A stretch of 64,000 nt of DNA. It comes from Echinarachnius parma. Its lineage: Eukaryota; Echinodermata; Echinoidea; Clypeasteroida; Echinarachniidae. This document shows, piece after piece, positions 1 to 11,659 of this stretch. Both the position numbers and the translations under genes were made by a program. The notes beneath the pieces are model-generated. The model worked only from the letters and a program-made list of their open reading frames with translations. It was not told where the DNA came from and searched no databases. The DNA lies in the NCBI GenBank assembly GCA_037951105.1, contig JBAMJV010005542.1, positions 49,905-113,904 on the forward strand. Direction: 5' to 3'. Position 1 is the stretch's first letter, and each line of letters opens with the position of its first letter.

Positions 1-960
1 CAAATGAAATTTAGTTATGAAAAAAGCGCTCCGTGCGAAGTCACACACGTGACCCATGCCATTTGACCTCTGACATTGAGTTACGTAATCCTTATAAAAT
101 CTTTTGTGTTAAGTTTGAAAGACTACATCATATTCAAGTCACATATGAAGTAAAAAATCATTATAGTCTCATACTTACTGAAATATAAGCATCCCATTTC
201 AAAATTTGTCATGTTTTGGGTCACACACGTGACCAAGAATGGCCCCAATACGCATAAGTCTATTGCTTTGCACTTGATGTCAATATTTTAGCATGTTGCT
301 AATTTCGCGATTCACAAGTGATTCGTGAAATTCAGGACAATAAAACCCTCGCAAAATATATAGCGTAGCCCAGAATGAGTTAGTGATGATGAGATAAATT
401 CAATTAAATTCAATTCAAAGCTGAAATGTAATGTTTCCACATCAGCAGTAGATCACATTTTATATGTTGCTGTTTCTAATGATGGATTTTTAATGTTTTC
501 ATGGATATACACACTTGTGATGTAACAAATATATATTTGTCTGTTTGTATGTTTAAGTGTGTATGTGTATGTACAAGTGTTTTCATATATGTGTGTATGT
601 GCGGGCTTTCATGTGTGTGTGTTTTGATATGTGATTTAACATGTGATTGTTTGTGTGTTTTCATGCATGTGTGTATGTTTGTGTTTCCATAAAGGGGTGT
701 TTGTATATATCACTTGTGAGAATATGTGTGTTTGTATGTGTTTTTTTTAATACATATATGTATGTGTAAGCTTGTTAAAATTGGATTTACACAAAGATAT
801 AACATATCTTGCTCAATTAGATTTAATGAGAAATGTTTCTGGATAACAACCCATTATATGCATTAGTAATGCTCCAGGCTATATAATACTCCCTCTTCCG
901 CTTTTCATCACTATGAGTGGTGTTAAGAACTTTAGACATTCCTTCCTATCTATTTATTTT
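1..960. other. Non-coding start of window
   Basis: No gene is seen. GTCACACACGTGACC occurs twice (about 40-54 and 220-234). A degenerate TG/TATG-rich microsatellite covers about 500-770 and produces spurious short frames on both strands. Confidence 0.5.
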
Positions 961-1010
961 CCCATAGAGTTAATGCACAATACATCATGACCATGTGGGC
1001 AGTGGGTTAA
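961..1010 (-). mobile_element. TTAA micro-element, family 1, partial
   Basis: Reads (plus strand) CCCATAGAGTTAATGCACAA to GGCAGTGGGTTAA, the 3' half of the roughly 80-bp family described at 15847. Confidence 0.6.
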
Positions 1011-1068
1011 CCCGTTCAAGTTAATAGATTGTTGGTATAACATGCATTCTTCATTGAACACAGCAGAT

Positions 1069-1292
1069 GGGTGGAATTCACAAAGGAGGTTTGTACAAAC
1101 CATGGTTTGACAATGGTCTACATCTATGGAATGTTGCTCATATACAAGTAAATTGTACATCCACATTGTTAATAAGTAAGGAGTTTACATTCCTTCTCCA
1201 TCAGTTTACAAATGGCATTCCATAGATGTAAACCATAATAGTCAAACCATGGTTTGTACAAACCTACAAACCTCCTTTATGAATTCCACCCA
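1069..1292. repeat. Inverted repeat (hairpin)
   Basis: Left arm GGGTGGAATTCACAAAGGAG and onward to CTATGGAATG near 1133; right arm from CATTCCATAG near 1215 to GAATTCCACCC at 1292. About 65-80 bp arms with a few differences flank a loop of about 80 bp. Confidence 0.85.
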
Positions 1293-1489
1293 TGTCTTTG
1301 TGAGACCATCCTGAAAGGGTTAAAACATTTGATTGTTGGTGTAACATGCATTCTCCATAGACAACAGCCTAGATGTATGTGCAAGATCAGTCCTGAAAAG
1401 GTGAAGTGGAAAATAGTGCAGGCAGGCAGCCTTCACCTTTCCCTGCACATTTTAAGCCCCCAAAATCAATTTTTAATGTTTAAATGTCT

Positions 1490-2440
1490 GTGTTAATGGA
1501 TTTTCATTGCCTGTTTAATGATGTGTTTTATTGGTTAGCACTAGTTGTTCATCCGTGCATGCTTAGCGAATGTTCGGTTTGGGTAAACATTGCTTTTGTA
1601 TTGCTTTTGTATATCTCAAATTGTGTTTAATGATGTGCTTCATTCGCATTTACATGGAAGTGGTACTAGTTGTTCATCAGTGCATGCATATCGAACGCTC
1701 ACTTTGGGTCGCTGTTGTATATGTGTTTTCATAACCCTAACAGTTAACTCATGATTCGGGACTGGTGCCCAATATACTCAATGTGAGGTAGATGAGAAGA
1801 ATATACATGTACAATATACCTCAATCAAATACTCAGTAGTCTCAAACAGTTTTAATGGCTTTTCATTGTGTGTTTAATGATGTGCTTCATTGGCATTTAC
1901 ATGGAAGCCGGACTAGTTGTTCATCCGTGCATGCATAGCGAATGTTCGGTTTGGGTATAAAACATTGCTATTGTTTTTGCTTTCATAACAGTTAACCCAT
2001 TCAGAACTGGCGCCCAATATACTCAATGTGAGGTTGATGGAGAATATTCGTTATACCATAATCAAATACTTAGTAGTCTCAAACAGCTCTAATGGCTTTT
2101 CATTTTGTGTTTAATGATGTGCTTCATTGGCATTTACATGGAAGCCGGACTAGTTGTTCATCCGTGCATGCATATTGAATGTTCACTTTGGGTATAAAAC
2201 ATTGCTATTGTTTTTGCTTTTATAACTTGAACAGTTAACCCATTCAGAACTGACGTCCAAGATACTCAATGTGAGATCGATGGAAAATACACAATCAAAT
2301 GCTGTACTATTTGCACAGCTTTAATGGCTTTTCATTGTGTGTTTAATTATTTGTTTTTATTGCCATATACATGGAAGTCGCATTAGTTGCACATCCCGTG
2401 CATGCTAATTGCAAAATGAATTTTCGCTTTGGGTAAACAT
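1490..2440 (+). repeat. Tandem repeat, about 235-bp unit
   Basis: About four units marked by TTAATGGCTTTTCATTGTGT near 1851, 2090 and 2319, and a diverged unit from about 1494. Each has ACTAGTTGTTCATCCGTGCA and includes a family-2 type GTTAACCCATTCAGAACTG core. Confidence 0.85.
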
Positions 2441-2577
2441 GTGCAATTTGCTGACTCATTGCTATAGAATTGTACACAGTTAAAACATAATCCTCTCTAA
2501 TTTGTTTTTTCTCCCAATAAAACCATAATTATCTCAATAGCAGAGAGGACATTTGAATTGAAATTATACTTCTATAA

Positions 2578-2770
2578 TAATAGTAATAATAATAATAATA
2601 TAGTTTCTTATATAGCGCTAAATACATAAATTATGTTCCATAGCGCTTTACACTATTATTACCCCGGTCATAGGATACAATGCATACCAGCACACATTGT
2701 GTGCACCATCTCCACTCCCTGGGGAGCATTCCTTCATTACAATGTATTAGTAAGAGAAACCAAACAAAGT
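2578..2770 (-). mobile_element. SINE/LINE 3' tail with (AAT)n, reverse orientation
   Basis: AATAATAATAATA followed by TATATAGCGCTAAATAC and CTATTATTACCCCGGTCAT. The same arrangement recurs at 24925-25100, and in the other orientation at 20259-20410 and 35388-35550, each ending in (ATT)n. Confidence 0.65.
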
Positions 2771-2834
2771 ATGACAGAACCAAGAGGGTTTGAAGTGAGG
2801 TTGTTCAAATGACTCAAATACTAGATTCCTTTAA

Positions 2835-3000
2835 AGCCTTATAGCAGTATGGGAAACAGCCCACACACAAAAATGGAAAATATGCTTTCATCACCTACCA
2901 TGTGAAAGAAACCCCCTTTTATACTATTTCAACAATATTGATTAGTTAGTTTAGCAATTATAGATGCTTTTGGTAACTTTCCTAAAACTGTTATTTGGCT
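2835..3000. mobile_element. TTAA-flanked MITE with AGCC...GGCT ends
   Basis: TTAA copies at 2831-2834 and 3001-3004 bracket an element with imperfect inverted ends (AGCCTTATAGCAGT and ACTGTTATTTGGCT). Half copies lie at about 20836-20930 (left end) and 12540-12615 (right end). Confidence 0.75.
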
Positions 3001-3122
3001 TTAAGCAAGTATGTTTGGGGAATGTCTCATCTGCAATGTGTTGCAAGTATGTTTGGGGCAGACATTACATTTAACATGCTTCAATATGTCTGGTGTGTAA
3101 TAATGCACAGTATTTTGAGACA

Positions 3123-3204
3123 TTAAACCCATGTCTACGGGAACCTGGTGGGGCTATGTACAAGGTCTATGGGAATTCAGAATCTTTAAGGGGATGGGTT
3201 AATA
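3123..3204 (+). mobile_element. TTAA micro-element, family 1
   Basis: ATTAAACCCATGTCTACGGG to GGGATGGGTTAA; about 80 bp with a short inverted terminal match. Confidence 0.7.
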
Positions 3205-3729
3205 ATGCAAGATTCATTACACCTAATCGAGACATAATTATTTTCTTGACATTCGTGCGGTGAATTAAGCAGCGGATGTCAACGCAACATGCTAACATAA
3301 TTACATGATCCATTACATGTTTGCAATTAAGATTCTGTTCAATTCACTTCAGTAATGGAGGTAATTAGTACTACCGGATGTTTGCATTGCTCGGAATAGG
3401 TCGCTGTGACCTTTAATTCTTTGGTTAGGCACATTTTCCACTCCCTTTAGGTCATTCTAGCAAGGCTGGGATATATCGGGTATCATCCTTAGCAGGTTAA
3501 AATCTAGTACGCTATATGATTGTCATAGAGAGGATAATACTTCTAGGATTCGTTATCTCAAGTCCGCTATGTGGACTGTGACATTATGATGTCATCATTC
3601 AATTACCAGACTCATGAATGGCAAAATTCAAAATCTATTGGATAATTTGTCACTGGGATGAGACGATGCAATGATGCATGGGCATGGATCATCATGGCCC
3701 TGTTCACATAGTGGACAAAAAGCCCCCAT

Positions 3730-4910
3730 TTGCTCCATGGCTGACCACTGAAGTACGGACATCATTGAAGTCCCATTGACCATTTTATCAAGAGGAGCAG
3801 TTGACCAGTTCTGCAGCCCGATGATCAGTGCTTGAATTGATGAGCACTTGGCCTCTATAAAGGATTAAGCTCTTCTTTTATTCTGTATCATCTATTTGGC
3901 CCCCAGAAGATCCATATCGGCTGGACTCATGCTAGGCGGCCAAGTAGGCCCCCAACAATATTCAGAGCAAGCTAACTTGTTGTCACACAAGGGCTATTTG
4001 CTCCATGGCTGACCACTGAAGTATGGACGTCATCTAAGTACAATTGACCATTTTATCAAGAGAACAGTTGACCAGTTCTGCAGCCCGATGATCAGTACTT
4101 GAATTGATGAGCACTTGGCCTCTATACATGATAAAGCTCTTTGTTTTTATTCTGTATCATCTATTTGGCCCCCAGAAGATGACACCAACAATGTTCAGGC
4201 AAGCTATTACTTGTTGTCACAGAAGGGCTATTTGCTCCATGGCTGACCACTGAGGTATGGACGTCATACAAGTACAATTGACCATTTGATTAAAGGGGTA
4301 GTTTAGTTTTGGTAAGGCTGAACTTTAGTAACCAAACCTGGACAGTAACACTATAAACTAATGGTTATAACTCTACCATGCTCAAAATGTATACAAAATT
4401 ACAAACGACTAAGTAAAAAGCCCGTTATCATTCAAAAAGAGCCATTAAAACTCAAGAGGGCGCTTTCGTAAAAGGCATTGATTTCAACCATTTTTCACAC
4501 AAAATTATGTATGTGATGTTTTATTGAAATAATGATTAAATAGAGAGATCATCAACAACTATTTTAAAAAAGCTTTTGAAAATTTTTGAAAAAGTTCAAG
4601 CATTTTTTTTATTTTTTGAAAAAAATCATCTAATTATTTGGGCCCCAAATAATTATAAGATCCGACATATTTATTGATATTTCAGCCGTTTCTGGGTCGA
4701 TTTTGACCAAATAAAGTTTATTCTGCCATTAAAATTGCATGTTCTCTCAAATTCGACACTCAGTTTTTCATTACCTCACAAAAAAATTGTGATGTGCAGC
4801 GCCCTCTCTACCAAAACTAAACTACCCCTTTAAGAGAAGTAGTTGACCAGTTCTGCAGCCCGATGATCAGTGCTTGAATTGATGAGCACTAGGCCTCTCA
4901 AAGGGGTCAA
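3730..4910 (+). repeat. Three tandem copies of a ~260-bp unit, the third split by a MITE
   Basis: TTTGCTCCATGGCTGACCAC begins copies near 3730, 3988 and 4229. All contain AGTTGACCAGTTCTGCAGCC and GATCAGTGCTTGAATTGATG. The third is interrupted at 4290 and resumes at 4834 after the element at 4294-4829. Confidence 0.9.
4294..4829 (+). mobile_element. TTAA-flanked MITE, ~540 bp (AGGGGTAGTTTAG family)
   Basis: TTAA at 4290-4293 and 4830-4833. Ends are AGGGGTAGTTTAGTTTTGGT and its complement ACCAAAACTAAACTACCCCT. No coding capacity. Its insertion into a tandem copy gives a clean empty-site comparison. TTAA target and short ends suggest piggyBac- or Kolobok-type mobilisation; which one is not decided. 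Confidence 0.92.
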
Positions 4911-5371
4911 GCTTTTCTTGAATATTCTTTAATACGATGCCTTGAAAAAAACTGGTAAGTTTTGTAATCACAGATTTAAAGGATGCCATAAAATCTAACC
5001 TTTATATTGACTATTGCATTAGAAGGATGAGTTGCTTATTATGAAGTCCATGGCAAGAGATCGATTAAAGGGCAATTGACCTTCATAGAAGGGCAGAATG
5101 AAGCTTAATATGAAGGTCAAATTCATATATTTCCCTCTATTATGTTCAATCCTTTTATATGAGGCATAGGAAAGTACTTTTATTGCCCATAATCATAGTT
5201 ATATTTATAGGATGCCATCAAACAAAGCAGAGTGATTATATTGACTATTGAATTAGGAGGAAAAGTTTTTCATTTCTGAAGTCTATGATTATTGATAAAA
5301 TAAATGGGCACTTGACCTTCTAGAAGGTCAGCTTGAAAGTTAAATTCACATGTCTTTCTTGTCCATATAGG

Positions 5372-5568
5372 CAGGGCTCAACATTAGCACTTGCCCTATT
5401 GCCCGGGGCAAATGAAAATTGATGTCAGGCAAGTAAAATTTCATAGAAGGCCTAGTTTGGTTGCCTGATTGGGCAACTAAATTATTGGTTAACTATGAGA
5501 GAATAATGTAATTTCCTCACGCGTAAATATTATCTAGAAGTAAGAGGGCAAGTATGTAATAGAGCCCT
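5372..5568. mobile_element. hAT-like MITE, CAGGGCTC ends
   Basis: Starts CAGGGCTCAACATTAGCACT, ends AATAGAGCCCT. The interior has TTGCCCGGGGCAA and TTGGGCAACTAA. Related sequences lie at 23745-23850 and 58628-58763. Confidence 0.7.
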
Positions 5569-5849
5569 AGATATTAGACGGGGGTCACTGAAGAATGAAT
5601 GTTATAGCAATTATATCAAATTATCTCCAACCCGATAAAAATAGAAGTCAGCCACTAGGTAAACAAACACCTTTCCTACTTACCAGAAACATGAAGAGTG
5701 CTGGCATTTTGTACCCTTTTAGAAACAAATTGTCACCCATGCTTCCCCCGTACCACCTGAGAAAGATGTAAAATCAATATTGTTCAGCGAGAGTGAGAAT
5801 AATACGTGTGGTTTGCGGTTGCACCATGTGAGATGGGTGGATTGGTGAG

Positions 5850-6168
5850 TCCTGAAAAGGACTATGGTAGTCCTAGAAAGGACTGTTGGTGTAGTCCTGA
5901 AAAGGACTGTTGGTATTCTTACTAGGAGAGTCCTAAAAAGAACTGTTAGTAGTCCTAGAAAGGACTGTTGGTAGTCCTAGAAAGGACTGTTGGTAGTCCT
6001 ATAAAGGACTGTTGGTAGTCCTAGAAAGGACTGTTGGGATAGTCCTGAAAAGGACTGTTGGTATTCTTTCTAGGAGAGTCCTAAAAAGGACAGTTGGTAG
6101 TCCTAGAAAGGACTGTTGGTAGTCCTAGAAAGGAATGTTGGAATAGTCCTGGAAAGGACTGTTGGTAT
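5850..6168 (+). repeat. 22-bp minisatellite with internal dyads
   Basis: About fourteen units of AGTCCTAGAAAGGACTGTTG with variants (GAAAAGG, TAAAAAG). Each unit has the self-complementary AGTCCT...AGGACT, so the block could form repeated small hairpins. Confidence 0.92.
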
Positions 6169-6200
6169 TGCGAGGAGAGGGTGGATGGTAGGAGGGGCTC

Positions 6201-6233
6201 GACGTTTCGAATAGGTTGACTGTCCGTCGTCAG
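6201..6233 (-). other. Penelope-type CTGACGA...GAAACGTC motif
   Basis: On the minus strand CTGACGA (6233-6227) is followed by GAAACGTCGAG (6208-6198). This resembles the conserved ends of Penelope-like elements, which can carry hammerhead ribozymes. Stem pairing here is poor. Confidence 0.35.
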
Positions 6234-6239
6234 AGAGTG

Positions 6240-6990
6240 AGAATGGCATTTAGTTTGGGGCTAAATTGAGTTCTGTATACCATCTTGTACAGTAGATCGA
6301 AGCCTTATATATTTCATGTCATATCTTTAGATGATAATTATTTCACAATTTTAGAATATTTATGAAAAAAGGAAAGAGAGATAAATTTGGTTTTGTCTGT
6401 ACAGTTAGGCTCCCAAACTTTAAACGCAATTATCAGCGAAGTACAAACAATTATTTAGCGCCCTTCTCTTTCTAAGCCAACAATACGCAAGTGCTTTTTG
6501 CATTGCAGGTTATATTCGACTTGGTGAACAGTTTGGTAAACAGGTTGAGCTGCATCCCCCCAAAAAATGCTTCATTTTGTACCACTCAGACAGCTTTGGT
6601 TTTATTTTTTGATAACATTTTCCCCTGGTAAGAATTATACAAGTGTTAGTGTGTGTACCAAGCAATGTCCGTATCAGTCATTGCCCCCAAGGATGTGTAT
6701 AAATAAATTAACATTCATTTCGAATTCTGCCCAGCTTTTCAGCTCTTTGATTTATTGACTACGAGACAGGGAAACGTTGTCAGAGAGAGTGTGAACTTTC
6801 ACAGGAGAGGGCGTTCCAGACCCATAGGTCAACTTTATTATTCAAGCACCTTCTTTGATCAAACTAAAAATTATTTATTTATTAACCAAGAGCATATGGG
6901 ACCCTGTATAGGTTATGAGGATTGCCAAAAGGACTCGAGTTCCTGTAAACGGCTCTCCTCACTAGTCGATGGGTTACAAACAATTATACA
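6240..6990. other. Unassigned repeat-like stretch
   Basis: 6240-6440 is related to 13550-13780 (both have GAGTTCTG, a GTACAAA stretch and similar AT-rich interiors). Short open frames at 6567-6758 and 6755-6994 match no family I know. Confidence 0.35.
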
Positions 6991-7506
6991 TTAACACATC
7001 AAACACATAAAACAAACATTAAAAATACATTGATACCGACCACGGAAGTAATACCACTAAAACAATACCTCGGTAAGAGGAAGAGAAAATAGGTACTAAC
7101 GTAAAGAATATAAGATAGTATTGACAGAAGAATAATAAATAAATCCCTGCAATCTACAGGTTCAGTGTCGCAAAATCGCGTGAATGTATTAAAGCAAGTA
7201 AATTTAAAAGCATGATTTATATATGATATAATACATATTGGTGTCTGAATGATTTATTAACCTAATTTGTATAGGACTCTGTTAGGCATGTACTTTGCAT
7301 ATAGGAACTTGGTGGTCCATATACTTTCTCTATAGAAACAAATACAATCCATAAGTAAACGGGCTAAATGTATTAATATGTTAAATATCGATAATTTAAA
7401 TATTGATATGTTAAATATTAATGAAAATGAGCTAATAACATAGGGCTTCCCCGGGATATTGTCTTTGCTCATTTTCATTTAAATTATATATTTCTGGTCA
7501 GTTTGT

Positions 7507-7720
7507 TTCCAAATAGTAGGTCTAAAAAACAAAAAACGTGAGTGTGCGTCAAATATTGTTCTATGTAGAGTGTGAACGAAGTCCATAGAAAGATGTTTTC
7601 AAATAGAAGGTCTCAAAAAAATGTGAGTGTGTGTCAAATATGAAGAGTGTGAACGAAGTCCACAGAGAGGGGTTTCCAAATAGTACATGTAGGTCTTTTA
7701 AAAACGTGAGTGTGCGTCAA
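7507..7720 (+). repeat. Tandem repeat, ~95-bp unit
   Basis: Two and a half copies containing AAATAGTAGGTCT, CGTGAGTGTGCGTCAA and AGTGTGAACGAAGTCCA. Confidence 0.8.
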
Positions 7721-7830
7721 CTGCAGGTCGCCTGTCCCTGCCCCAAGGACTGAAATCAATATACCGCTTCTGACATCAACGCAAGCGAGACGAGACGCAC
7801 TTGTACTTTTCCTCCTTCATCTGGAATTCT

Positions 7831-8108
7831 GGGGGTGTTTCACAAAGATTCTAAGTTGAAATTATTTCTAAGTTGGACCTAACAATTATGGAAAGCCATG
7901 TGTAGCCTAGGAATGAAAGTATTTGACAATTCCGACAACAATTTGTAACAATTATTTAAAGGGTCCTTGATTATAACAAATATAACTAATTTTTATCAAA
8001 GTGAATGCAAAAGGACTGTTTCAACAATTTTACTAATAAACTATTAAATGGCTTTCCATAATTGTTAGGTCCAACTTAGAGTTAAGTTCATCTTTGTGAA
8101 ACACTCCC
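7831..8108. mobile_element. MITE with GTGTTTCACAAAGAT ends
   Basis: Inverted ends GGGGGTGTTTCACAAAGATT and GATGAACTTAACTC-type complement (plus strand CATCTTTGTGAAACACTCCC). Interior AATTATGGAAAGCCAT is mirrored by ATGGCTTTCCATAATT. Relatives at 43163-43476 and 11540-11665. Confidence 0.85.
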
Positions 8109-8703
8109 GCCCCCCCCCCCCCCCCCCCGCCCCTCACTCTATTACCAAATGCAGAGAAGCCAAGTCTCCCTGGTTATCAGGGTGGCTCCCTGCATTGTGT
8201 TTGTAATATGTCACACGACACAAATGTCAATGCCTCCCTGATTTGTGGAAAGACTATTCCCATTATGCTGCTGTATCCATGCAATTGATAAAACTCTCCC
8301 TGATTTCTGAACAAATCCTCGCTGAAAGCGGGAAAGTAAAGGTTGGCATCTCTGCAAATGGTGTGTGTTACCAGGTATTTGGAGCAGGGGTGTCAGGGTT
8401 GATACTCCTTCCCCCTCCCCCCCAGCCCACAACCAACACCTTTTTTCCCCCGTTTAGTACTGGTCCCCAAAGTGCTCATGAAAAAATGGTGTATTTTCTG
8501 TCTTTCTTGCACTCACCGTTGTATAAACTTACATACATGTACATTAATTGGCATGTCAGACAAGTCTCTTAATGTGAAATTAATTGGTTCTTTGAGGGTG
8601 CCTACTATCTATGGTTGATTGATTGTATTGATTGTTTGAGCTGAAGATATGCTACAGTAGAATATTCACAGCATGTAATTGACTAGAATATCATTGTGAG
8701 TTT

Positions 8704-8801
8704 AATCCATTTATGACTGGTCTTGAACATACCCTGACTGGGTACTATGGAGAATGTATGTGATACAAACATCAAATAGTCTTGACTCTTAAATGGGTTA
8801 A
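8704..8801 (-). mobile_element. TTAA micro-element, family 2
   Basis: TTTAATCCATTTATGACTGG to CTCTTAAATGGGTTAA; a reverse copy of the family best seen at 39061-39154. Confidence 0.65.
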
Positions 8802-9164
8802 AGAGTCAGACATTCACTAACCGACTATTCAGGGTTAGTTTATTGATTGTTTAAACTGACGCAACGCATGAGTAAACTAATTACCACACATGAATTGACT
8901 GAATTATCATTACGAGTTTAATGCGTCCAAAATGTGGCTAACCGACCTTGCGACATTGATTTTTATATTGATTGCTCAAGCTACAATGCAACAGTAACAT
9001 GTATGCAAACACCATTTGCTACATGTATGTATCGAGTAATGTAATGATTACTAAATGTTGCCGACTGACTTTGCAGTAAGACAAGTAATTGATTGAAACG
9101 CAGGAAAATAATCTCCACATATAATTTAATAAATTATCATTATGATTAGTGTGGTCAATAGGAG

Positions 9165-9540
9165 GGAAGAGAGTTTGCTTGACCAGTTATCAATTGGTTA
9201 AAGCTCAAATATGCGTGAACAGATTCGAGGTAAGTGCTTTGTTAGACGGGCCAGAATGGTCAAAGATGGAATTGACCAATTTCGTCACTGCCGACTATTG
9301 CTTGCCTGACCAGTCCGTGTAGTGAAGCACAAACAAAAATGAATTAGGACTGGGGGTTTGCTTGACCAGTGATCACTTGGTTAAAGCTCAATGATGCATA
9401 AACAGATTTGAGGTAAGCGCTTGGCCAGACAGGCCAAATTAGTCAAAGACGGAACTGACCAATCTCTTCACTGCTGACTTTTGCTTGCTTGACCAGTCCA
9501 CGTAGTGAAACAGAAGTGACCAAATGGAATTAGAATTATT
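9165..9540 (+). repeat. Tandem duplication, ~187-bp unit
   Basis: Two diverged copies with GTTTGCTTGACCAGT, TGGTTAAAGCTCAA and CTTGACCAGTCC. Confidence 0.85.
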
Positions 9541-9708
9541 ACCACCTTACTGGATAGAATCAGAAACAAATACTGCAGCTGGGTGGAAATAAAATGGATG
9601 TAGAGAACAACAAGACAAATGTTGTTCCTGTGTAAGTCTTGGAGAAGGAGGTGGGGGTCAAAGTGGATTGTCAATGATTTTACCCATCAAATACTAGATT
9701 TTTCAATT

Positions 9709-9758
9709 TCCATAGAGTTAATACAGGGCCCACCAGGTTCTCATAGGTCATGGGTTAA
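9709..9758 (-). mobile_element. TTAA micro-element, family 1, partial
   Basis: CCATAGAGTTAATACAGGGC to GGTCATGGGTTAA. Confidence 0.65.
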
Positions 9759-9759
9759 G

Positions 9760-10540
9760 AAAGCCGACAGAGATATCATCTGTAGTATGACAGTTCATAT
9801 TTATTTGCTACATGTATTTCATTGAGAAAAAAATATCATGCAAATTTCAATGCTAAACCATTATCGCAAGGACATTATTAAAACCTGTATTATGCTGAAA
9901 TAAAATAAGAGTAATGTATAGATGTTGGTAAGATACATTAATACCCTTTGCTTTGTGTGAATACCCTTTGATTTGTGTTAACCCATAACATGCCAGCAGT
10001 GCATCTCACAATACACATTAATGTATCATTAATGGAGCTGGTATGTACAGACTTATGTGGTACTTTGTTAAAAATGTTTGTGACTATTTTTTTGATTAGA
10101 CCCAAATAACCTCGGGACTAACTACAAAGACCATGCGCACACTTCCACTTCATAACAATTTTATGTGCAGCCATTAGCTACTGACGACTCATTTGCATAA
10201 TCACCAGTTTTATGGTACAACATGATAATAATTTTGTTTTCCGCTATACACTGAGATGTGCTTTGAAGCTCACAGAGACAACGAAAACGGCATAAACTAC
10301 TGATTTATGTATATTTCCATGAACTCTTCAACTGAAAACATAATCACCCCGCTTTATCATCAATTTTGTTGGTACTATTTATTATAATATTCAAAGAGGA
10401 ATCGTTGCAAATTGTAGCCTACGGAAAATGTAATGCTCATGTCTTTGCATACAAACATGGCAAGATTTTAAATGAACTGATTTTGAAAGAAAAATGCCAG
10501 CGTTATCTTTATTTGAATCATCGTAATCCTTCTCTTCATC
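9760..10540. other. No recognisable feature
   Basis: AT-rich sequence. No exon, RNA gene or clear repeat is visible. Confidence 0.4.
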
Positions 10541-10580
10541 AGCAGCAGCAGCATCACCATCATCATCGTCATCGTCATCG

Positions 10581-10623
<43 letters not shown>

Positions 10624-10722
10624 TATGATCATTATTATCACTGTCATCATCATCATCATCATCATGGTCGTCATTGTCATCATCATCGCTATCATCATGG
10701 TCATCATCATCATTATCAATTA
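10536..10722 (+). repeat. CAT/CAG-type trinucleotide repeat
   Basis: Interrupted (CAT)n with CGT variants. It yields a His-run frame on plus and a Met-run frame on minus, neither credible as a protein. Confidence 0.95.
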
Positions 10723-10903
10723 CACAAGTTAATAGGGTGGTTCAAATTGGGGGGAAATTGTCTACTTTTCAACCCTTTTTCAGTATGAAAATAGCACTCT
10801 AAAATGTATTTCGCATTGTATTAAATGATGCAAATTTACTATCCCTGGCACTTTTTCAAATCAAAGATTTTCAGGGGGCTCTTTTAAGCATTTCAGGTGG
10901 TTA

Positions 10904-11250
10904 AATCCGGGGGGGGGGGGGGGGGGCACTCATGTATAATGCATGTAAGACGGGTATGTGCCGCTTAAAAGAACCCCGTTTTCACACCCGATACCCCACG
11001 CCCCCATGTTTTTTCTCACTGTTGAACGGTATCGGATGACAAGACAGTGTCGGAATGGAATATCCGTTTTCCCAAGATGTTGTAGATCGGTACCATTAGA
11101 TTCTGTCAACACACTCAAGGTTAGAAAGGCATCTTCCACATCCCCCATCCAACAAGTGACTTACGACATTCTCCGGTGACATCCGACAGCAAATTTGACT
11201 GTTTTTCCATTAACACCGGACACGACTGTGAACTGCTCCATTGATTTTTG
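10904..11250. mobile_element. Half of a poly(G)-headed repeat
   Basis: A G-run of about 18 is followed by CACTCATGTATAATGCATG and GGGTATGTGCCGC. I take this as the end of a dispersed element by its style. The other end was not found. Confidence 0.35.
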
Positions 11251-11303
11251 AACACAAGCCGTATTTGGTAAAGGTCAGGTGACGTTGCAGTACTATGGAA
11301 CGT

Positions 11304-11382
11304 TAACCCGTAGCATCCTTGAGTGGCTCATTCCCATTGAGTTTATACACAGTATGCTCAGTTCTTGTAAGCGATGGGTTAA
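11304..11382. mobile_element. TTAA micro-element
   Basis: Begins TTAACCCGTAGCATCC and ends GCGATGGGTTAA; diverged member of the TTAACCC...GGGTTAA families. Confidence 0.6.
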
Positions 11383-11593
11383 GAATTAGGCCAAGAACGG
11401 GAGTGAATGGCTCTTGAACTCATGGTCCTCTTTCCCTCATTTCTTGACACAATCTTATCAGCCTCTCTTCTATTGCCTATTTCTATCTATTTATGAAAAG
11501 TCTAAAATTCTTGTTTTTTGTTTGTTAATATATTGTATTCCAAGGCTACAAATGGATTTCCATTATAGTTAGGTACAGCCTAAGCGTAAGTTC

Positions 11594-11637
11594 AACCAAG
11601 GAGGTATAAGAAAGTACTTTCTTATACCTCCTTGGTT
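11594..11637. repeat. Perfect 44-bp palindrome
   Basis: AACCAAGGAGGTATAAGAAA leads to the centre AGT|ACT and then its exact complement, with no spacer. It interrupts a right-half MITE of the GTGTTTCACAAAG family (11540-11665). Confidence 0.95.
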
Positions 11638-11659
11638 CAACTTAGGATCTTTGTGAAAC

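Noticed and set aside
5850-6168. Regular direct repeats as a CRISPR array
   Set aside because: Units are contiguous with no unique spacers, and the genome is eukaryotic.
10366-10788. 140-codon plus frame with His runs, and the Met-rich minus frame at 10468-10719
   Set aside because: Both are translations of an interrupted CAT repeat; no domain or splice support.
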